Below, in pieces: positions 9,981 to 22,115 of a stretch of DNA of 64,000 nucleotides. Every line of letters begins with the position of its first letter. The first letter of the stretch is position 1. This DNA is from Hirsutella rhossiliensis (lineage: Eukaryota > Ascomycota > Sordariomycetes > Hypocreales > Ophiocordycipitaceae). Both the position numbers and the translations under genes were made by a program. The stretch lies in the NCBI RefSeq assembly GCF_020360975.1, contig NW_025408669.1, positions 3,968,001 to 4,032,000 of the forward strand, read 5' to 3'. The notes under the pieces are model-generated. The model was not told where the DNA came from. It made no database searches and saw only the letters and a program-made list of their open reading frames with translations.

Positions 9981-12900
9981 ATAATAATATCGAAAAACGA
10001 CTCCTCTACCGTCCCTACGGTCTATAGGACGATTCTTATAAAGCCCTAAGATTAGGATAAGTAGGTAAAGGAGCTATAGGCTTATATAGATAGAACTATC
10101 TATAATTTAGTCTTCTTTAATAAGTAGGACCCTCTTAAGCCCCCTCTTCGTCCTAGGGTAACGGACTTTATAGAGAGAGCTACCCTCTTCTCTAAGCTAA
10201 CCTCTATATAATAGAGAGCTTTTTCTACTACCTTAGGTAACTACGAGAGTTACTATAAGGAATACCTTTACGAAACGAAGCTACTAACGGCTGCTCGTAT
10301 AGCGATAACGGAATCCGTTAGTACCGTAAAGCTAATCTCTCTTTAAGAGGAAGAGACTCCTAGGCAGTAGCTTTTAAAGCTCGAGACCTTAATAGCGCCC
10401 TTAAGAGGTTATATAACTAACCGTATTAGGAAGACCTATACGGCATACCTCGGAGCCTTTTCTACTAGGAACCTACTAGCTTCTTCGTAGCTAGCTAAGT
10501 AGGAAGAAATCCTTAAGGAAGCTAACTAATACTTCCTTATAGAAGCTCTTTCCGGCTAGTAGCTATAGGATATATCTCTACTAATAAAGCCTATTAGTAA
10601 CGGTTACTCGACTATCTTTCGAGAAGCTAGCCGGGAACTAAATAAAGAGGCTACTAGAGTATAATAGTAAGCAGTCTTATTCCTTCGTAGCTAGCACTCG
10701 ACCTAGACGGCTCGACCTACTGCCCTAGTAGCTGCTGCAGCCCCTATTGCTGCGGCTCCCGCTGCTGCTGCTGCGGCTGTTGCTCCTTTGGCTCCTCCTC
10801 CCTCGAGAGCCTTAACCCCGTCTTTAACGGCTGCCCCGGTCCCGGCTCCGCCTCTTACTCTAGGCCCGGCCCCGGTCCCGTCTATTAGACCGGCCCGACT
10901 AGTCCCCTAATAGACCTTTTAGTCCGTTAGTAGAAAAATTAGGGAACTAGTCGAAATCGAACCTCGTTAATATTAGTAATAAGGGGTAAAAAGGGGGGGT
11001 TTTTAAGTAGACCTTCTAGAGCGGGACGAGGATTCCTCGAAGAAACGAACGAGGATAAATCGACCTACTTACTAAGTATATAAAAAGCCCTATTAGCTAG
11101 AAGACTACTAGTAGGTCTTCGAGGAAAACCGACCTAAAGGAATTAACCCTTTAAAGAGGCTATAAGAAATAATATAATAGTCTCTTAAGGAGGACCCCTC
11201 GTTATAAAAGAAGATAGACGAGATTCGGGTTACTAAGAAATAGTAACTAGTAACGCCGCTGCCCTTATTCGAGCTATAAATTCGAGGAAAAATCGTTGGT
11301 ATAGTAAATCCGGCCTTTATCTTCCCTACGGATTAATAAGGCTAAGACTAACCGTTAGAGCCCTCCGACTATCCCCTACGAAGATCAGCTATCCTTAACT
11401 CTAGTACTTCCCTCGATATCTATAATATACTCTTATAATTCCGGTCCTTTAAAAAAGCACGAAAGGAACATCTTATTACCGGGGAATTAACCGTACGGAT
11501 AGAGGGATATAGAAGGGTAAATTTTACGATAAAATTACCTAATAGATCTATACGAATTCTTCGAAGAAAAAGGGTAGCTTTTTGCCCTCGATTTTTAACG
11601 AGCCTAATTTCCTTCCGCCTTCTTCGAGAGGAAGGAATCTTCTAGGATACGACGTCTAAGCCTACGAGGCTAGTTTAGAAGAATTAGACTATTAGGCTTA
11701 TCGAGGAGAAATTCGGTTAATTCGTTCTCGAATTCTAACCTATTTATAGGAAGGAAACACTTAGGAAGTTAGCTTTCCCTACTAAGAGGAATAGGTCTAC
11801 TATAAAAGACCCTCTTCTAGCAGCCTAAGGAGACGGCATTCTTTAGTACGCACGACTCGGTTACCTAGGCCCCCTAGCTTTATATAAGCTAGGCTAATAA
11901 TAGGGCGTACGAATAAGGGGCCTAAAGACCGTCGAATGCGAATACTATAGCTAAGGAAAGACTAGGAGACGAATTTCTAGACGAACGCCTTTACGGCCGG
12001 ACCAGCCGTATAAGGAAATTTAGGTCGACTAGACCGACGTCTCTAAGGATTAGGAAAGCTTCGTTAGGGTAATGTTTTTTATAGACGCCTTTTTAAGGAT
12101 GGTTTTCCCTTATTTCTTATAGACCTACCTAAGTAAGTATAACTAGTTTGCCCTCTAGGACTTCGTTAACTAGATAAAATCCTACTTCGGCTACGAGGTA
12201 AAGAAGATACGGTCTAACGGAGAGCTATTTACGAAGGATATCTTAAATTAGCTTCGAAAAAGGGGCATTCTACCCCTCCCGTTAGCACCGAATACCTAGG
12301 CCTAGAATAGAGGGGCAGAAAGATTAAGGGGTGCTATAATAGAAAGGGCCCGTACGATAAGACTTACTATAAAGCTTCTATACGACCTTTAGAGGGAAGT
12401 CGTTAAGACCGCCTATTACCTTTAGAACCGGACCCCTAAGGACCCTAAGGACCCTAGGGAACTAAACTAAGGAATAGACTAAAAATCCCCCCTTAAGCTC
12501 TTTACGAAAAAGAGGGCCTCGCTAGCCTACCTTCGTGCCTACGGCTATAAGGCATATATAATAACTACCGATGTATAGCTAAAAAGGAAGAAGAAAAGAA
12601 AGCTTAATCCTAGAGCCTTTATTAGTTACCTCGTTAGTTATAATTCTATAAATATCTTCTAGATCTAGATTCCTCTTTTATAGAAGGTTATTTTGACTAG
12701 GGATATAATTTTCGACGAATCTAGCTTCTTTAATAGAAAGAGGGATTAATAGCCCCTCTTACTCTCTTAACGTTAGCTAATTTAGAAGATTTAAATCCCC
12801 CCTTCCTAATAGTCTTAAGAAGAGGTCCTAGACAAGGAAACGGAAGAAGAAACCGACGTCGAAGTAGTTAAGGATAACGCTAACTTCGAAGAAGAGGAAG

Positions 12901-14972
12901 CTACTAGATTAGATAATCTCGACGAAGAAGGAGACTATAGGAAAGCGGTAGAGCTAGAATACGCCTACCTCCCTACGCCTCCTCTTACGGAATAAGAAGA
13001 AGATCTAGAAGTAGCTTTTTTAGTTAGTCTTTTAGTCTCGACCCTTAAGGGGGTAGGAAAGGCACCTCTCTCGAAGGATTACCCGGCTGTCTTTTTATCC
13101 CTACTTCGAGAAGCAAAGGAAGGTAAAGGGCCCGATATAGATACTAAAGAAGACTAACCTCTCCCTTATTTCGATCGTTTTTCCGACTTCTACCTAACTC
13201 TAATAGAAAACGGTTCCTATAGAGCGTTTATAGTAGGCCGGCTTTTTAAGCCTCTATTAGCAAGGAAGGTATATAAAAGAGACCTCCCGGACCTACTAGT
13301 AAACTAAAAGCAGCTAGAAAAACACCCTTTAAGAGACTAGTTTTTCTAGGCCTAGAGAAACCACCTAGCCTTATATAAAGAGATAGGGTCTTTCGAAGAG
13401 GTCCTTAAGGAAAAAGCAAGAGGAAAACAGGTCCTTAGCTATAAGTAGGTCTTTATCTATAAGACTAATAAACACGGCTTTAAGGCTTCCTTTAGAAGTA
13501 TAAAGCCCGGCTAGTTATTTGCGGGAATTAATAGGAAAAAGGGGATCTACCTACTAAGGCAACCACCCTAGCAGGGATGTCTTTTCGGACCCTTATAGCT
13601 ATAGCAGTAGAATTCGACCTCGAACTTAATTATATAGATATAGTTAACGCCTTTATTAACTACTTACTCGAGGAAGAAGAAGTTATCTATATACGACTTC
13701 CTCCTAGTTTCTAATAACTAGGAAAGGTTCTACGGCTTAAGAAAGCTCTATACGGACTATAAAGATTATACCTTCTTTAGCAATAGCATTTAATAGGTTC
13801 CCTCGAAGCCCTAGGCTTTAAGAAAGTCCCTTAGGAACCGTGTATAATATAGAAGGGTAAAATTATAATCTTCTTCTACGTCGACGATATTATCTAGGCC
13901 TACCCGAAAGAGGAAGAGGCTGCTACTAGGGAGGCTATACGAGGCCTATAATAAAGGTATAAGATAACTAGGCTAAGGGAGCTAAAGTAGTTCCTAGGGA
14001 TATAAATCCTTCGGAATAGGTCCTAATAGACTATCTAGCTTACCTAAGACGCCTATATCGATAAGGTCGCTTATAAATTCCTTCCTAATTCCCTCGATAA
14101 GAAGCTTCCCTCTACGCTTATATTAAACGAAGAGCTTTTACTTAATCCGTCCTTTTAAGCTAGGGAGTAAGAGAAACACTAATATTAATAGAAGGTAGGC
14201 TCCCTGCTTTTTTTAGCTATTTCTACTAGACCGGATATCTCTTTTACGGTCTCCCGGCTAGCTAGGCATAACTAGAATCCTAGCCCTAGGCATTAAGAAG
14301 TAGTAGACAGAGCTATCCTTTATCTCTATTTAACGAGATTATATAGTCTACGCCTAGGAGGGTAGAAAAAAAAGAAATTAGCTGCCGAAATCTTCCTTTA
14401 TTTAAGCGATTCGTCCTTTATAGACAATTCCTTAGATAGAAAGAGCTTATAAGGGTATATTATATCCCTTTTTAGAGGAACTATTACTTAGAGAGCTTCG
14501 AAGTAAGCTACCGTTATGACTTTAAGTATAGAGGCAGAGCTACTAGCTCTTTTAAAAGCGTTAAAAGAAGCGATTTTCCTTAGCCGGCTACTAATATCTC
14601 TACGACTATAAATCCCGACCCCGTTAGCTATAGAATGCGATAATACATAGACTATATAGATTCTTATAGAGGAAAATAGTAAGCTATCGACCTAGCTATA
14701 GTATATCGATATCTACTAGTATTAGTTACGCTAAGAGGTTTAAAGGGGACTTATTTCCGTCTATTAGGTTCTAACAGCATCGATAAAAGCCGACGGTCTT
14801 ACGAAGCCCCTACTAAAGTAGAAGCTAGCTATCTTTTTATAGCAAATTAGGCTAGAAGACGTTCGAGAGAAGCTGTCCTTAGAGGCCCGCCTTAAGAGTC
14901 TACGAGAGGAGCTAATAGCCCGTACGAGAAGGTAACGTCTATAGCCGAAGAAAAGGAAGAGGTTTTCCCTTT
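9981..14972 (+). pseudogene. gag-pol relic of element B
   Basis: One frame carries gag, zinc knuckle, protease and integrase; an 8-bp insertion near 13487 then moves it to the next frame for RT and RNase H. All ATG candidates at the start read ATA. Gag has an Ala/Pro-rich linker with GCT repeats (10730-10870). The zinc knuckle (11070-11108) is read as Y-x2-Y-x3-Y-x4-Y, that is C-x2-C-x3-H-x4-C with each Cys and His codon changed by RIP. The protease is at 11394-11411 (LNSSTS for LDSGAS). The integrase zinc region starts at 11919, followed by a GKTRRRISR-like stretch. The RT active site YVDD (13877-13888) is intact, and RNase H ends near 14800. Domain order PR-IN-RT-RH defines Ty1/copia. Without RIP stops and the 8-bp insertion it would be a single ORF of roughly 1,660 codons. 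Confidence 0.92.
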
Positions 14973-15208
14973 AGAGGGCCCCCTATTTAATTAGGTTTTT
15001 CCCTTCTAAGAAGGCCCCCTTTCTTATAGGACTTTCCCCTCTTTAGGCCCCTTTTCCTTAAGTAGGTCTAAAAGAGCCTAGGGACCTAAAAGGGCCCTGC
15101 TTTCCTCGAGTAAAGGGAGAAGTATAGAGCTAAGAACCTCCTCTATACGCTTACTAGCCCGAAGCCGTATTAGCTATGCCCTTAAGGGGCAGGCTATAGC
15201 TAAGGGGG
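14960..15208 (+). other. structured 3' untranslated region and polypurine tract
   Basis: After pol come three related pyrimidine-rich modules, each with a run ending in GGCCCC (about 14960-15060), then a stem-loop of the form TAGCTAT-GCCC / GGGC-CTATAGCTA (about 15173-15202), then the polypurine tract AAGGGGG (about 15202-15208) just before the 3' LTR. The stem-loop and tract recur in C, D, E and R, in E with a distinct set of modules. The tract is the expected plus-strand primer site. Confidence 0.7.
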
Positions 15209-15210
15209 TA

Positions 15211-15695
15211 TATCGCGAAGCGTAGCTTAATTTCGCAGTTCTTAGAGATATCCCTTAGCACGAGGGACTAAGGAAGCTAAAAACACCTAGTATAGAAGAA
15301 GGAAGAAGGAGCTAAAAAGAGGTATAGAAAGGAGGGTAGGGGTATAAGGGGAAGTAGAAGTAGCGATAGCTTCCTATAGAGGTAGCGAGAGATAAGACGG
15401 ATAGGCCGGCCCCGGCTAGAAAGGAGGGGAAAAACCGGCAAAAAGCTCGGTAGTCGAAAGGACATTAGTAGCTTCTTTAAGTAGGATCTTCTTTATTAAT
15501 TAAGATGCTAGACGGGTATAAAGAGGGGCGTTAGATAGAGGAAAGAAGGATAATTAAGGTAATATAATAATTACTCCCCTGCCGTAATTGCTGCTCCCGT
15601 AAGAATTAAATCTCTCTGCCCTGCTTATCCGACCCCTTACTTTTAATTTTACCTTTATATATTTTTATATACTTCTTATATCTCTCTTCGCGAGA
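15211..15695 (+). repeat. 3' LTR of element B
   Basis: A 485-bp type I LTR, TATCGCGAAG to CTTCGCGAGA, preceded by the polypurine tract. A 62-residue frame on its minus strand is a by-product of the composition (see rejected items). Confidence 0.95.
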
Positions 15696-17870
15696 ACTAC
15701 CCTTCGAGACCTTAAATAAAATTAAGACCTTTAAAAGCCTTATATATTATAAGAATAAAGACCTTAAAGGAAAGCTAGATAATAAAGCTTTTAAGGGAAT
15801 AATAGTAGGCTATTTAGAAAATATATATAAAATCTAGGATTTTACTAAGAGAAAGATTACTATCTCTAAAGATATTACTATACTAGAAAATAAATTTATA
15901 AAAATTCTAGAAATTTCTAGTAGTAATAATACCTCTGATTTTAATTCTATTCTAAATAAAGATAAGCTAGAAAGCTATATCCCTATAAAAGAAGCTATTA
16001 AAGAACCTAGAGATAAAAGTCCCTTACCCTCTATAGAAGAAGAGTCTTTAAATAACGATCCTATTCCTACTACTAGTATAATAGTAGTAGAATTACCTAA
16101 GAAGCTAGAAGGGTTCGATTCTAACTATATCGAATACCCTAACGTTAATTTATTTCTAAACTATAATTTTATAGAGTTAATTCTAGCTAGTATAGAAAAT
16201 TAGGATCTAAAAATTCTAAAGACCTATAAATAAGTAATAAAGAGTCTTAAAATAGTATTTTAGAAAGAAGCTATAATTAAGGAAATTATCTAGCTAATTA
16301 AATATAAAGCTTAGGAAATTTCCTACCTCCCTAAGGATAGGGAGGCTATAGGAGGCCGCTAGGTCTATACTATTAAGAAGGATAGTTAAAATAATATAAT
16401 AAAATATAAAGCCCGTTTCGTAATATAGGGATTTAAGTAGATCTATAGCTTAGATTTCCTAGATACCTTCTTAAGTATAGCTAGACCTAAATCTATTAGA
16501 ACTCTACTTATTTTAGCTTCTATCTACGAATTCGAAGCTTTATAGATAGATATAATAAATACCTTTATATATACTAATATAGATAGCGAAGTATATATCG
16601 ATCTTCTAATAGGCTATAAAGAATACGCTCTTAAAGAATATTATTTAAAATATAGATTAGCTTATAGAGCTAAAGGAATTAAATTAACTAAATTCCTAGA
16701 CCTATATAAAACCGGTTAAATTAAAGCAAAGCTAAAGAAAGCATTATATAGCCTAAAATAAAGTCCTAAGCTCTAGTATAACTATTTAAAGATTATACTA
16801 AATAATCTTAGATTTCTTTTTCTTTTAATAGATAAAGGAGTATTTATAAATAAGGACTATAGTATAGCCTTAGTAATTTACGTCGACGACCTTCTTATAG
16901 TAGGGCCCTTTAAATCTATAATAAAAGAAAGATTATTTAAAGGATTATCTAAATTCCTAGATTTTACTATCTTAAGAGATATAAAAGACTTCTTAGGTCT
17001 AAATATTATAATAAACTAAGAAAATAAAGAGCTATATATATCCTAAGAAAATTATACCTTAAATAAATTAAAGGAATTTAATAAAGAAGGTTTAGGAACT
17101 TTAAATTTACCCGCTATAGTAGGCTTTAAGCTTATAAAAGTAAAGGAATTACCTTCTAAGGAAGATATATTATAAATTTAGAAAGAAATAGGATCTTTAT
17201 TATCCTTAGCCTTATTTCCTAGGCTAGATATCTTATATTCTATAATTTCCTATGCTAGATTCGTAGCTAAGCCCGACTAGACGTATTTTAAGGCTTTAAT
17301 TATAATTTAGAAATATTTAAATAAATTCCCTAGCCTAAAGATTAAATATAATTATAATATCCCTTTTACCTATCTATATATAAAGGGTTTTACTAACTCT
17401 AGCTAGGCGTCGGATTTAACGGACGGAAAATCCTTTTCCGGTTACTATTTTTATATATATAATAATATAATAAGCTAGGCTTACTCTAAGTAGAAAGCTA
17501 TTGCCCTTTCTACCTACGAAGTAGAGTATATTAGGGGAGGTAAATAAAGAAGCTATTTATTTAAATATACTTTTTAAAAATATTACTAAGGATCTATCTA
17601 TTAAGATTCTTAATACTATACCTCCTATTTTAACGGATAATACTACTACTATTAAACTAGTAGAAAATCCGGAATTTTATAAAAGGTCTAAGTATATAAG
17701 ATTAGCCTATTACTATACTAAAACTAGTATAAGAGAAGGGGAAATTAGAGTTTTTTATATTAAATTAAAAGATAATATAGCTAATATTTTTATAAAGGAA
17801 TTAAGACGTAGATTACTCTATAAATATAAAGATAGTCTATCCTTAGTATAAGTTCCTAAGTAATTAAAAG
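15696..17870 (+). pseudogene. copia-2 pol relic: integrase tail, RT, RNase H
   Basis: This is the 3' half of the polyprotein of a second Ty1/copia family. It opens in the integrase C-terminus with the KxFKGIIVGY pattern typical of copia elements (about 15740-15815). Next comes RT with the intact site YVDDLLIVG (YVDD at 16879-16890, same frame) and RNase H. A one-base shift near 17540 moves the frame before the closing ADIFTK-like motif (about 17770-17800). Gag, protease and the integrase core are missing because the left edge abuts the 3' LTR of element B. Gln codons have become stops throughout. Confidence 0.88.
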
Positions 17871-18339
17871 AGGTTTTTTAGATATTTCTTATACTTTCTA
17901 TATCTTTCCCTTACTAGGTTTTTCCTTTTTAGGTTTCCTAAAGAAATATTTACTAGGTTTTTATCTATTAAGATTTTCCTAGTAATAATAGGTTTTACCT
18001 TATATAAGGTATCCTATAAATAATTATTATAACTATAGATTTTTCCTATTATAGGCTTTTCTATTAGTATATACCTAAGGATTTCTTTTCCTAAGATAGA
18101 ATAGGTTTTTCTATATCCTATTAAGGTATAAGAATAGTTTTCCTAAATTAGGTTTTTACCCTATATATATACTACTATAAATAAATTAGTAAAGAGTATA
18201 TAAATCTACTCTTAAAGGGAAGCTATAAGGAACGGTGTTCCTACTATAAATAAAGCAGCTATAATATACTCTCCCGATTATATAAGCTAATAAGTAGTAT
18301 ATTAATTATAGATAAAATCCTATCGTATAAAGTAAGAAT
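17871..18339. other. presumed 3' end of copia-2, LTR not defined
   Basis: An AT-rich stretch following the RNase H motif, with several TAGGTTTTT-like repeats. It probably holds the 3' untranslated region and part of an LTR of copia-2, but no second copy is in the window to set boundaries. Confidence 0.35.
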
Positions 18340-18645
18340 CGCTCGTTATTTTGCATGTTATTATTTATTAAACGGGTTACCGGTTATCGTATAATCGGGA
18401 ATCGAAGGAACAGACCTAGCTTAAAATACTAGCTAAGACCTCTTAAGAATACCGGCACGACTAACCTCCTTTAAACACGAATATTAGTAGAACTAAGACA
18501 CTTCTAGATTTACTTAGGGTATCACGGAATTCCTTAGTCTTAGGGCTATATAGCAGCTTAAATCTAGTCCCGAAAAGTTCTTCTATTTAGCTATAATTGT
18601 CTATATAAGACAGTATGTCCGCTAGTAGATAGATATAGGATTATT
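18340..18645. other. low-RIP island of unknown content
   Basis: About a dozen CA or TG dinucleotides occur in 300 bp (for example in GCATG, AACAG, GGCACG, AACACG, TATCACGG, GACAGTATG), whereas flanking kilobases have almost none. No frame or known motif stands out on either strand. It may be single-copy sequence that escaped RIP, or a young fragment. Confidence 0.55.
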
Positions 18646-18791
18646 AACTTTAATACCTCTTCTATATACTAATATATTTCTAATAAATTCTATTAAAAAT
18701 CCTACCTTATACTCCTCCTTCCCTTTTATTACGTAGTCTTACGCAATTCCTTAATTTCCTAAAATTCCGCTTTTACTTATATACCTTAAGA
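18646..18791. other. unassigned AT-rich spacer
   Basis: Nothing recognisable lies between the low-RIP island and the gypsy-1 LTR fragment. Confidence 0.4.
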
Positions 18792-18964
18792 AATATTAGA
18801 TTATATAGAGCGTAGTAATCTTATTAATCCTAGATTACTTAGATCTTTACGATCCCCTCGATCCTATATCTATTAGATAGTTTTATTAACTATGTATCTA
18901 TTAGACCGTGTTATATACTTAACGCGGTCGACCGTTAGCGGCTTAGTAGCTATAGTCGTAATAC
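18792..18964 (-). repeat. fragment of gypsy-1 LTR
   Basis: This 173-bp stretch aligns without gaps to 5328-5500 (both carry the run AACGCGGTCGACCGTTAGCG). It lacks the left 278 bp and the last 4 bp of the LTR as defined at 5050-5504. Differences are mainly C/T and G/A. It could be the remainder of the 5' LTR of gypsy-1 or of a separate copy. Confidence 0.75.
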
Positions 18965-21900
18965 TACTTCTTAATATATAAGATCCTTTCCCTCCTAGAC
19001 CTTTTTTAAAGCTATAATTAAATCCCTCTTAATATTAAAAGCTATAACTTAACGATATTTATAATACTTATTAGCCTCTTATATATATATATACTCCCTT
19101 AAGGGGCTATAAACTTAGTTAGCTAATTTATAAGTATAATATAAAGAATCTTATAAGACCTTATACTAAATATCTATAGGAATTTCCTCGATAATATAGG
19201 TATTAAGGGGCCTAATATAATATATAATAATAAAGAGGTAGCGCTAAGAGTAAGGAGATTTATCTTTAAATACCTTATTAACCTTAATAAAGTCTTAGTT
19301 AACGTTAAACTCTATAGTTATATAATTATAAGGGCTAAATTAAAATTCTATTAGTAAGTAACTAAAGTTATTAGTAATATTTATAGAATAAATAAAAGGT
19401 GCCTTATAAAAGCTAAAGTTATTAAATTAAGGAATAAATAAGATGCCTTAATATAATATATATTAAAGCTTTCCTTAGTATTATAGGATACTATTAAATC
19501 TAAATTAAATAGTTCGCTATCTTAGTAAAACCCCTTATAGACTTACTAGAGAAAGAAGTTTATTAGGAATAAGGAGATAAATAATTAAAAGTAATAGCTG
19601 CCCTTAAAGAAGCTATTATTTATTTAGTATTTTTAGTGTCCCTTAACGTTAGCCTAGGAAAAAGAGATATTGTTTTAATATATAATACTAGTTTACTTAG
19701 CTAGGAGTTAGTCCTAATATAAATCGTCGATAGAAAGAGGCGCCTTATAAAGTTCGAAAGTAAAATATAGTTACTAGTAGAAACTAAATATAATATAATA
19801 AAGAGGGAGTATAAGGCTATATTAAGTACGCTTAAAAGACTAAGAATATACTTATATAGTATATATTTTATCCAAGAAACTAACGTATAAGTCTTAGTCG
19901 ATTAACTAAAAGGTGCCCTTAAAGACGTCCTTAGAGCTATAGTAACTTACTAGATAAGCTATATTTTCCTCTTTAACTTTACTATATAATACGTCGAAGG
20001 TAAGAAGAATAGTATAGCTAATAGACTCTTAAGAAAGCTTAAAGGACCTTCTAACGTATTAAATAACGAAATAAAAGGCGATATTAAAGAATTTATAGAC
20101 TTTTACTTAGACGTAGTATAAAGGACTAAGCTATAAGGAGACTACTTAAAGGGATCGGGGATAATTATAGACTTCCTTTAAACGTTAAAATAGCTAGAGG
20201 GCCTTTCTAAATAAGACTATAAGAAGCTATATCTAAAGAGTTTAAATTTCTATATTAAAGATTAAAAGCTTTAGCGACTTCTTAAGAAGGAAGAAAGGGG
20301 ACCTATATTAGTTATAGACGACCTAAAAGAATAGAAAAGGATTATTTTAAAGTACTATATATAAATAAAATATAAAGGACGATAAGTTATATATACGTTT
20401 ATAAAGAATAGGTATTAATAGGCTAGCTTTTAAAACAATATTTATAGTATAATCTCTTCTTATAAAGAATACTAATACTTTATAACTAAGAGACCCTAAG
20501 AAGTTATAACCGCGACCGCGCCTAGCTACCCTATAAGTAAGATTTACTTCGATAGCTAGTATATACTATTTAATTATAGGTATTTATACCTTATAAAAGT
20601 ATAAGACGACCTTATTAGATAAGTAAAAGTAACCTTAGTTAAAGAAATTACTATAGGAGCTATAACTAAATTTATACTCTTTATTATATATAGGTATAGT
20701 ATAATACTATATACTATAATTAATAAAGGGCTCGAAATAAAGAAAGACTTTAAGTATATCCTAAAGGATATAGGCGTTAAAGTTATTTAAACTTTAGTAT
20801 ATAATTTAAAGGCAAACGTAGTAGTAAAATAAGGGTACTAAAAGTTAATAATAGTACTTATAAAAATAATAAAGAAAAAGGGTAAGTAGATTAAATACCT
20901 TAACTAAGTAATCTTTATAGACTAAATAGTAGTTAAAGAGTCTTATAGAATATTAGCTTTTTACTTATTATATAGATAGGAACTAGTACTACCTCCTAAG
21001 GTAGAATACTTAACTTAGCGATTAATTAACTAAGACGAAGTAAAGATAAGAGAAGAATTATTTAAAGTATAAGTATAAGTTTTAGAAAGGAAAGAAAAAG
21101 ATATAAAAGAAGCTAAGAAAAGAGTAATAAGATATTAGAAGCGATTAGTAAAAAGGATAGATAAAGCTAATAAGTATATAATAAAGAAAGAAAGCCTATA
21201 ACCTAGAGACCTTATCTTACTATTTAATATAAAACGATTAAATAATTTAAGGAGGTAAGCTAAGTATTAGATAAGGTAGAACGGTCCCTTTTAAGTAGTA
21301 TTACGCTTAGAGTAGTCTAGGGTATATAGGATTAAGACTAGATAGAATTATACTTATTAAGATAATCCTAAGAGAGTATTTAAAGAAGTTTAAAAAGGAT
21401 AATAAAGGTTAGTAGTACTTTACTAAGGACGACTATTTACTTTAAGATAAGATTACTCTTAATAAAAAGAGGAAGGAAGAAATAATAGATAAAGTAGATA
21501 ATTTACTACTCTTATTAAGTAGAGAAGCTTTAAATTAAATAGTACTATAGTTATAATAACTCCTTAATAAACCTTAGAAGGACTAAAGCTAGGAAGAGAA
21601 AGAAGAGTAATTATAGATACCTAAGAAAGGCCTAAGGTATATAATTAAGGTTTAGCTACTATAACTTAATAAAGTAAAAAAGGATCTTTATATAAGAGCC
21701 TTAAAAACGTTAATTTAATAAGAAAAGAAGGAGGTAAAAAGGAGCTAAGGAGGAAAAGGTAGTAAAGATAAAAATCTATAACTATTATAAGAAGTATACT
21801 AAAACCTAACTAGTAACTAGGGTACTATCTAACTATTTAATCGAAGGATAACTATAATAGCTAAGATATTTATAAGCGCCTTACCTACTACCTTATCGTT

Positions 21901-22104
21901 TTAAATTTTCTACTTAAAGCTCCTTAGGTAAATAAAGATAATATTTCCTACCCTTTCCTAATAATAACCTACCCTTTACTACCTTAAAGAAGATAAATAA
22001 AGATATAATTAAATAATAAAGTAAGAAAATAAATACTCTTATTACTTACCTTTTTAAGAGTAGGATTTTTTACTTTATAGATAATAACGTTTATTCTTTA
22101 TTAT
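18965..22104 (+). mobile_element. gypsy-2 retrotransposon relic, plus strand, 5' truncated
   Basis: This is the plus-strand remains of a Ty3/gypsy element beginning inside the RT/connection region next to the gypsy-1 LTR fragment. RNase H and integrase are recognisable. A purine run (AAAAGGGGAGA, 22105-22115) may be its polypurine tract, so a 3' LTR may start near 22116, but its end cannot be set. Mutation is heavy. Confidence 0.75.
18990..21400 (+). pseudogene. gypsy-2 pol relic: RNase H and integrase
   Basis: With stops read as Gln/Trp, the frame at 19740-20050 gives the pattern KYNxxKREYxAxLxxLKRLRxYLY, then a segment ending YVEGKKNSIANRLLR. This matches the RNase H of fungal gypsy elements (compare HVPGxKHxAADxLSRR). 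The integrase follows: a core near 20520-20900 with an Asp (YFDSQ), a second catalytic position read Asn (IINKGLE for DGGxEN), and a third near YNLKANVVVK where Glu has become Lys. The C-terminal region near 21180-21350 resembles the gypsy integrase tail (PxDLILLxN). No start or open frame remains. Confidence 0.8.
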
Positions 22105-22115
22105 AAAAGGGGAGA
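22105..22115 (+). other. possible polypurine tract of gypsy-2
   Basis: An 11-base run of purines, AAAAGGGGAGA, lies downstream of the gypsy-2 pol relic on the same strand, where a plus-strand primer is expected. No matching LTR pair is in the window to prove it. Confidence 0.35.

Larger units (their letters stand above)
9360..15695 (+). mobile_element. copia-1 element B, near full length (6,336 bp)
   Basis: This is a complete Ty1/copia structure: 5' LTR 9360-9844, primer-binding site 9845-9861, gag-pol, a structured 3' untranslated region, a polypurine tract and 3' LTR 15211-15695. It is one of the less decayed copies and serves as the reference here. No target duplication is seen (ATTTT before, ACTAC after). 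The left neighbour is gypsy-1 and the right neighbour is copia-2, which suggests a recombinant or rearranged locus rather than a simple insertion. Confidence 0.95.

Noticed and set aside
10730..10870. GCT-rich tract as a coding microsatellite expansion
   Set aside because: It is the Ala/Pro linker of gag present in all copia-1 copies. Length differences among copies are modest and explained by decay and small deletions.
15277..15465. 62-residue minus-strand ORF inside the 3' LTR of element B
   Set aside because: It lies wholly within an LTR, antisense to the element, and is a Leu/Pro/Ser-rich translation of a purine-rich tract. In the solo LTR the second half is different sequence. There is no sign of selection.
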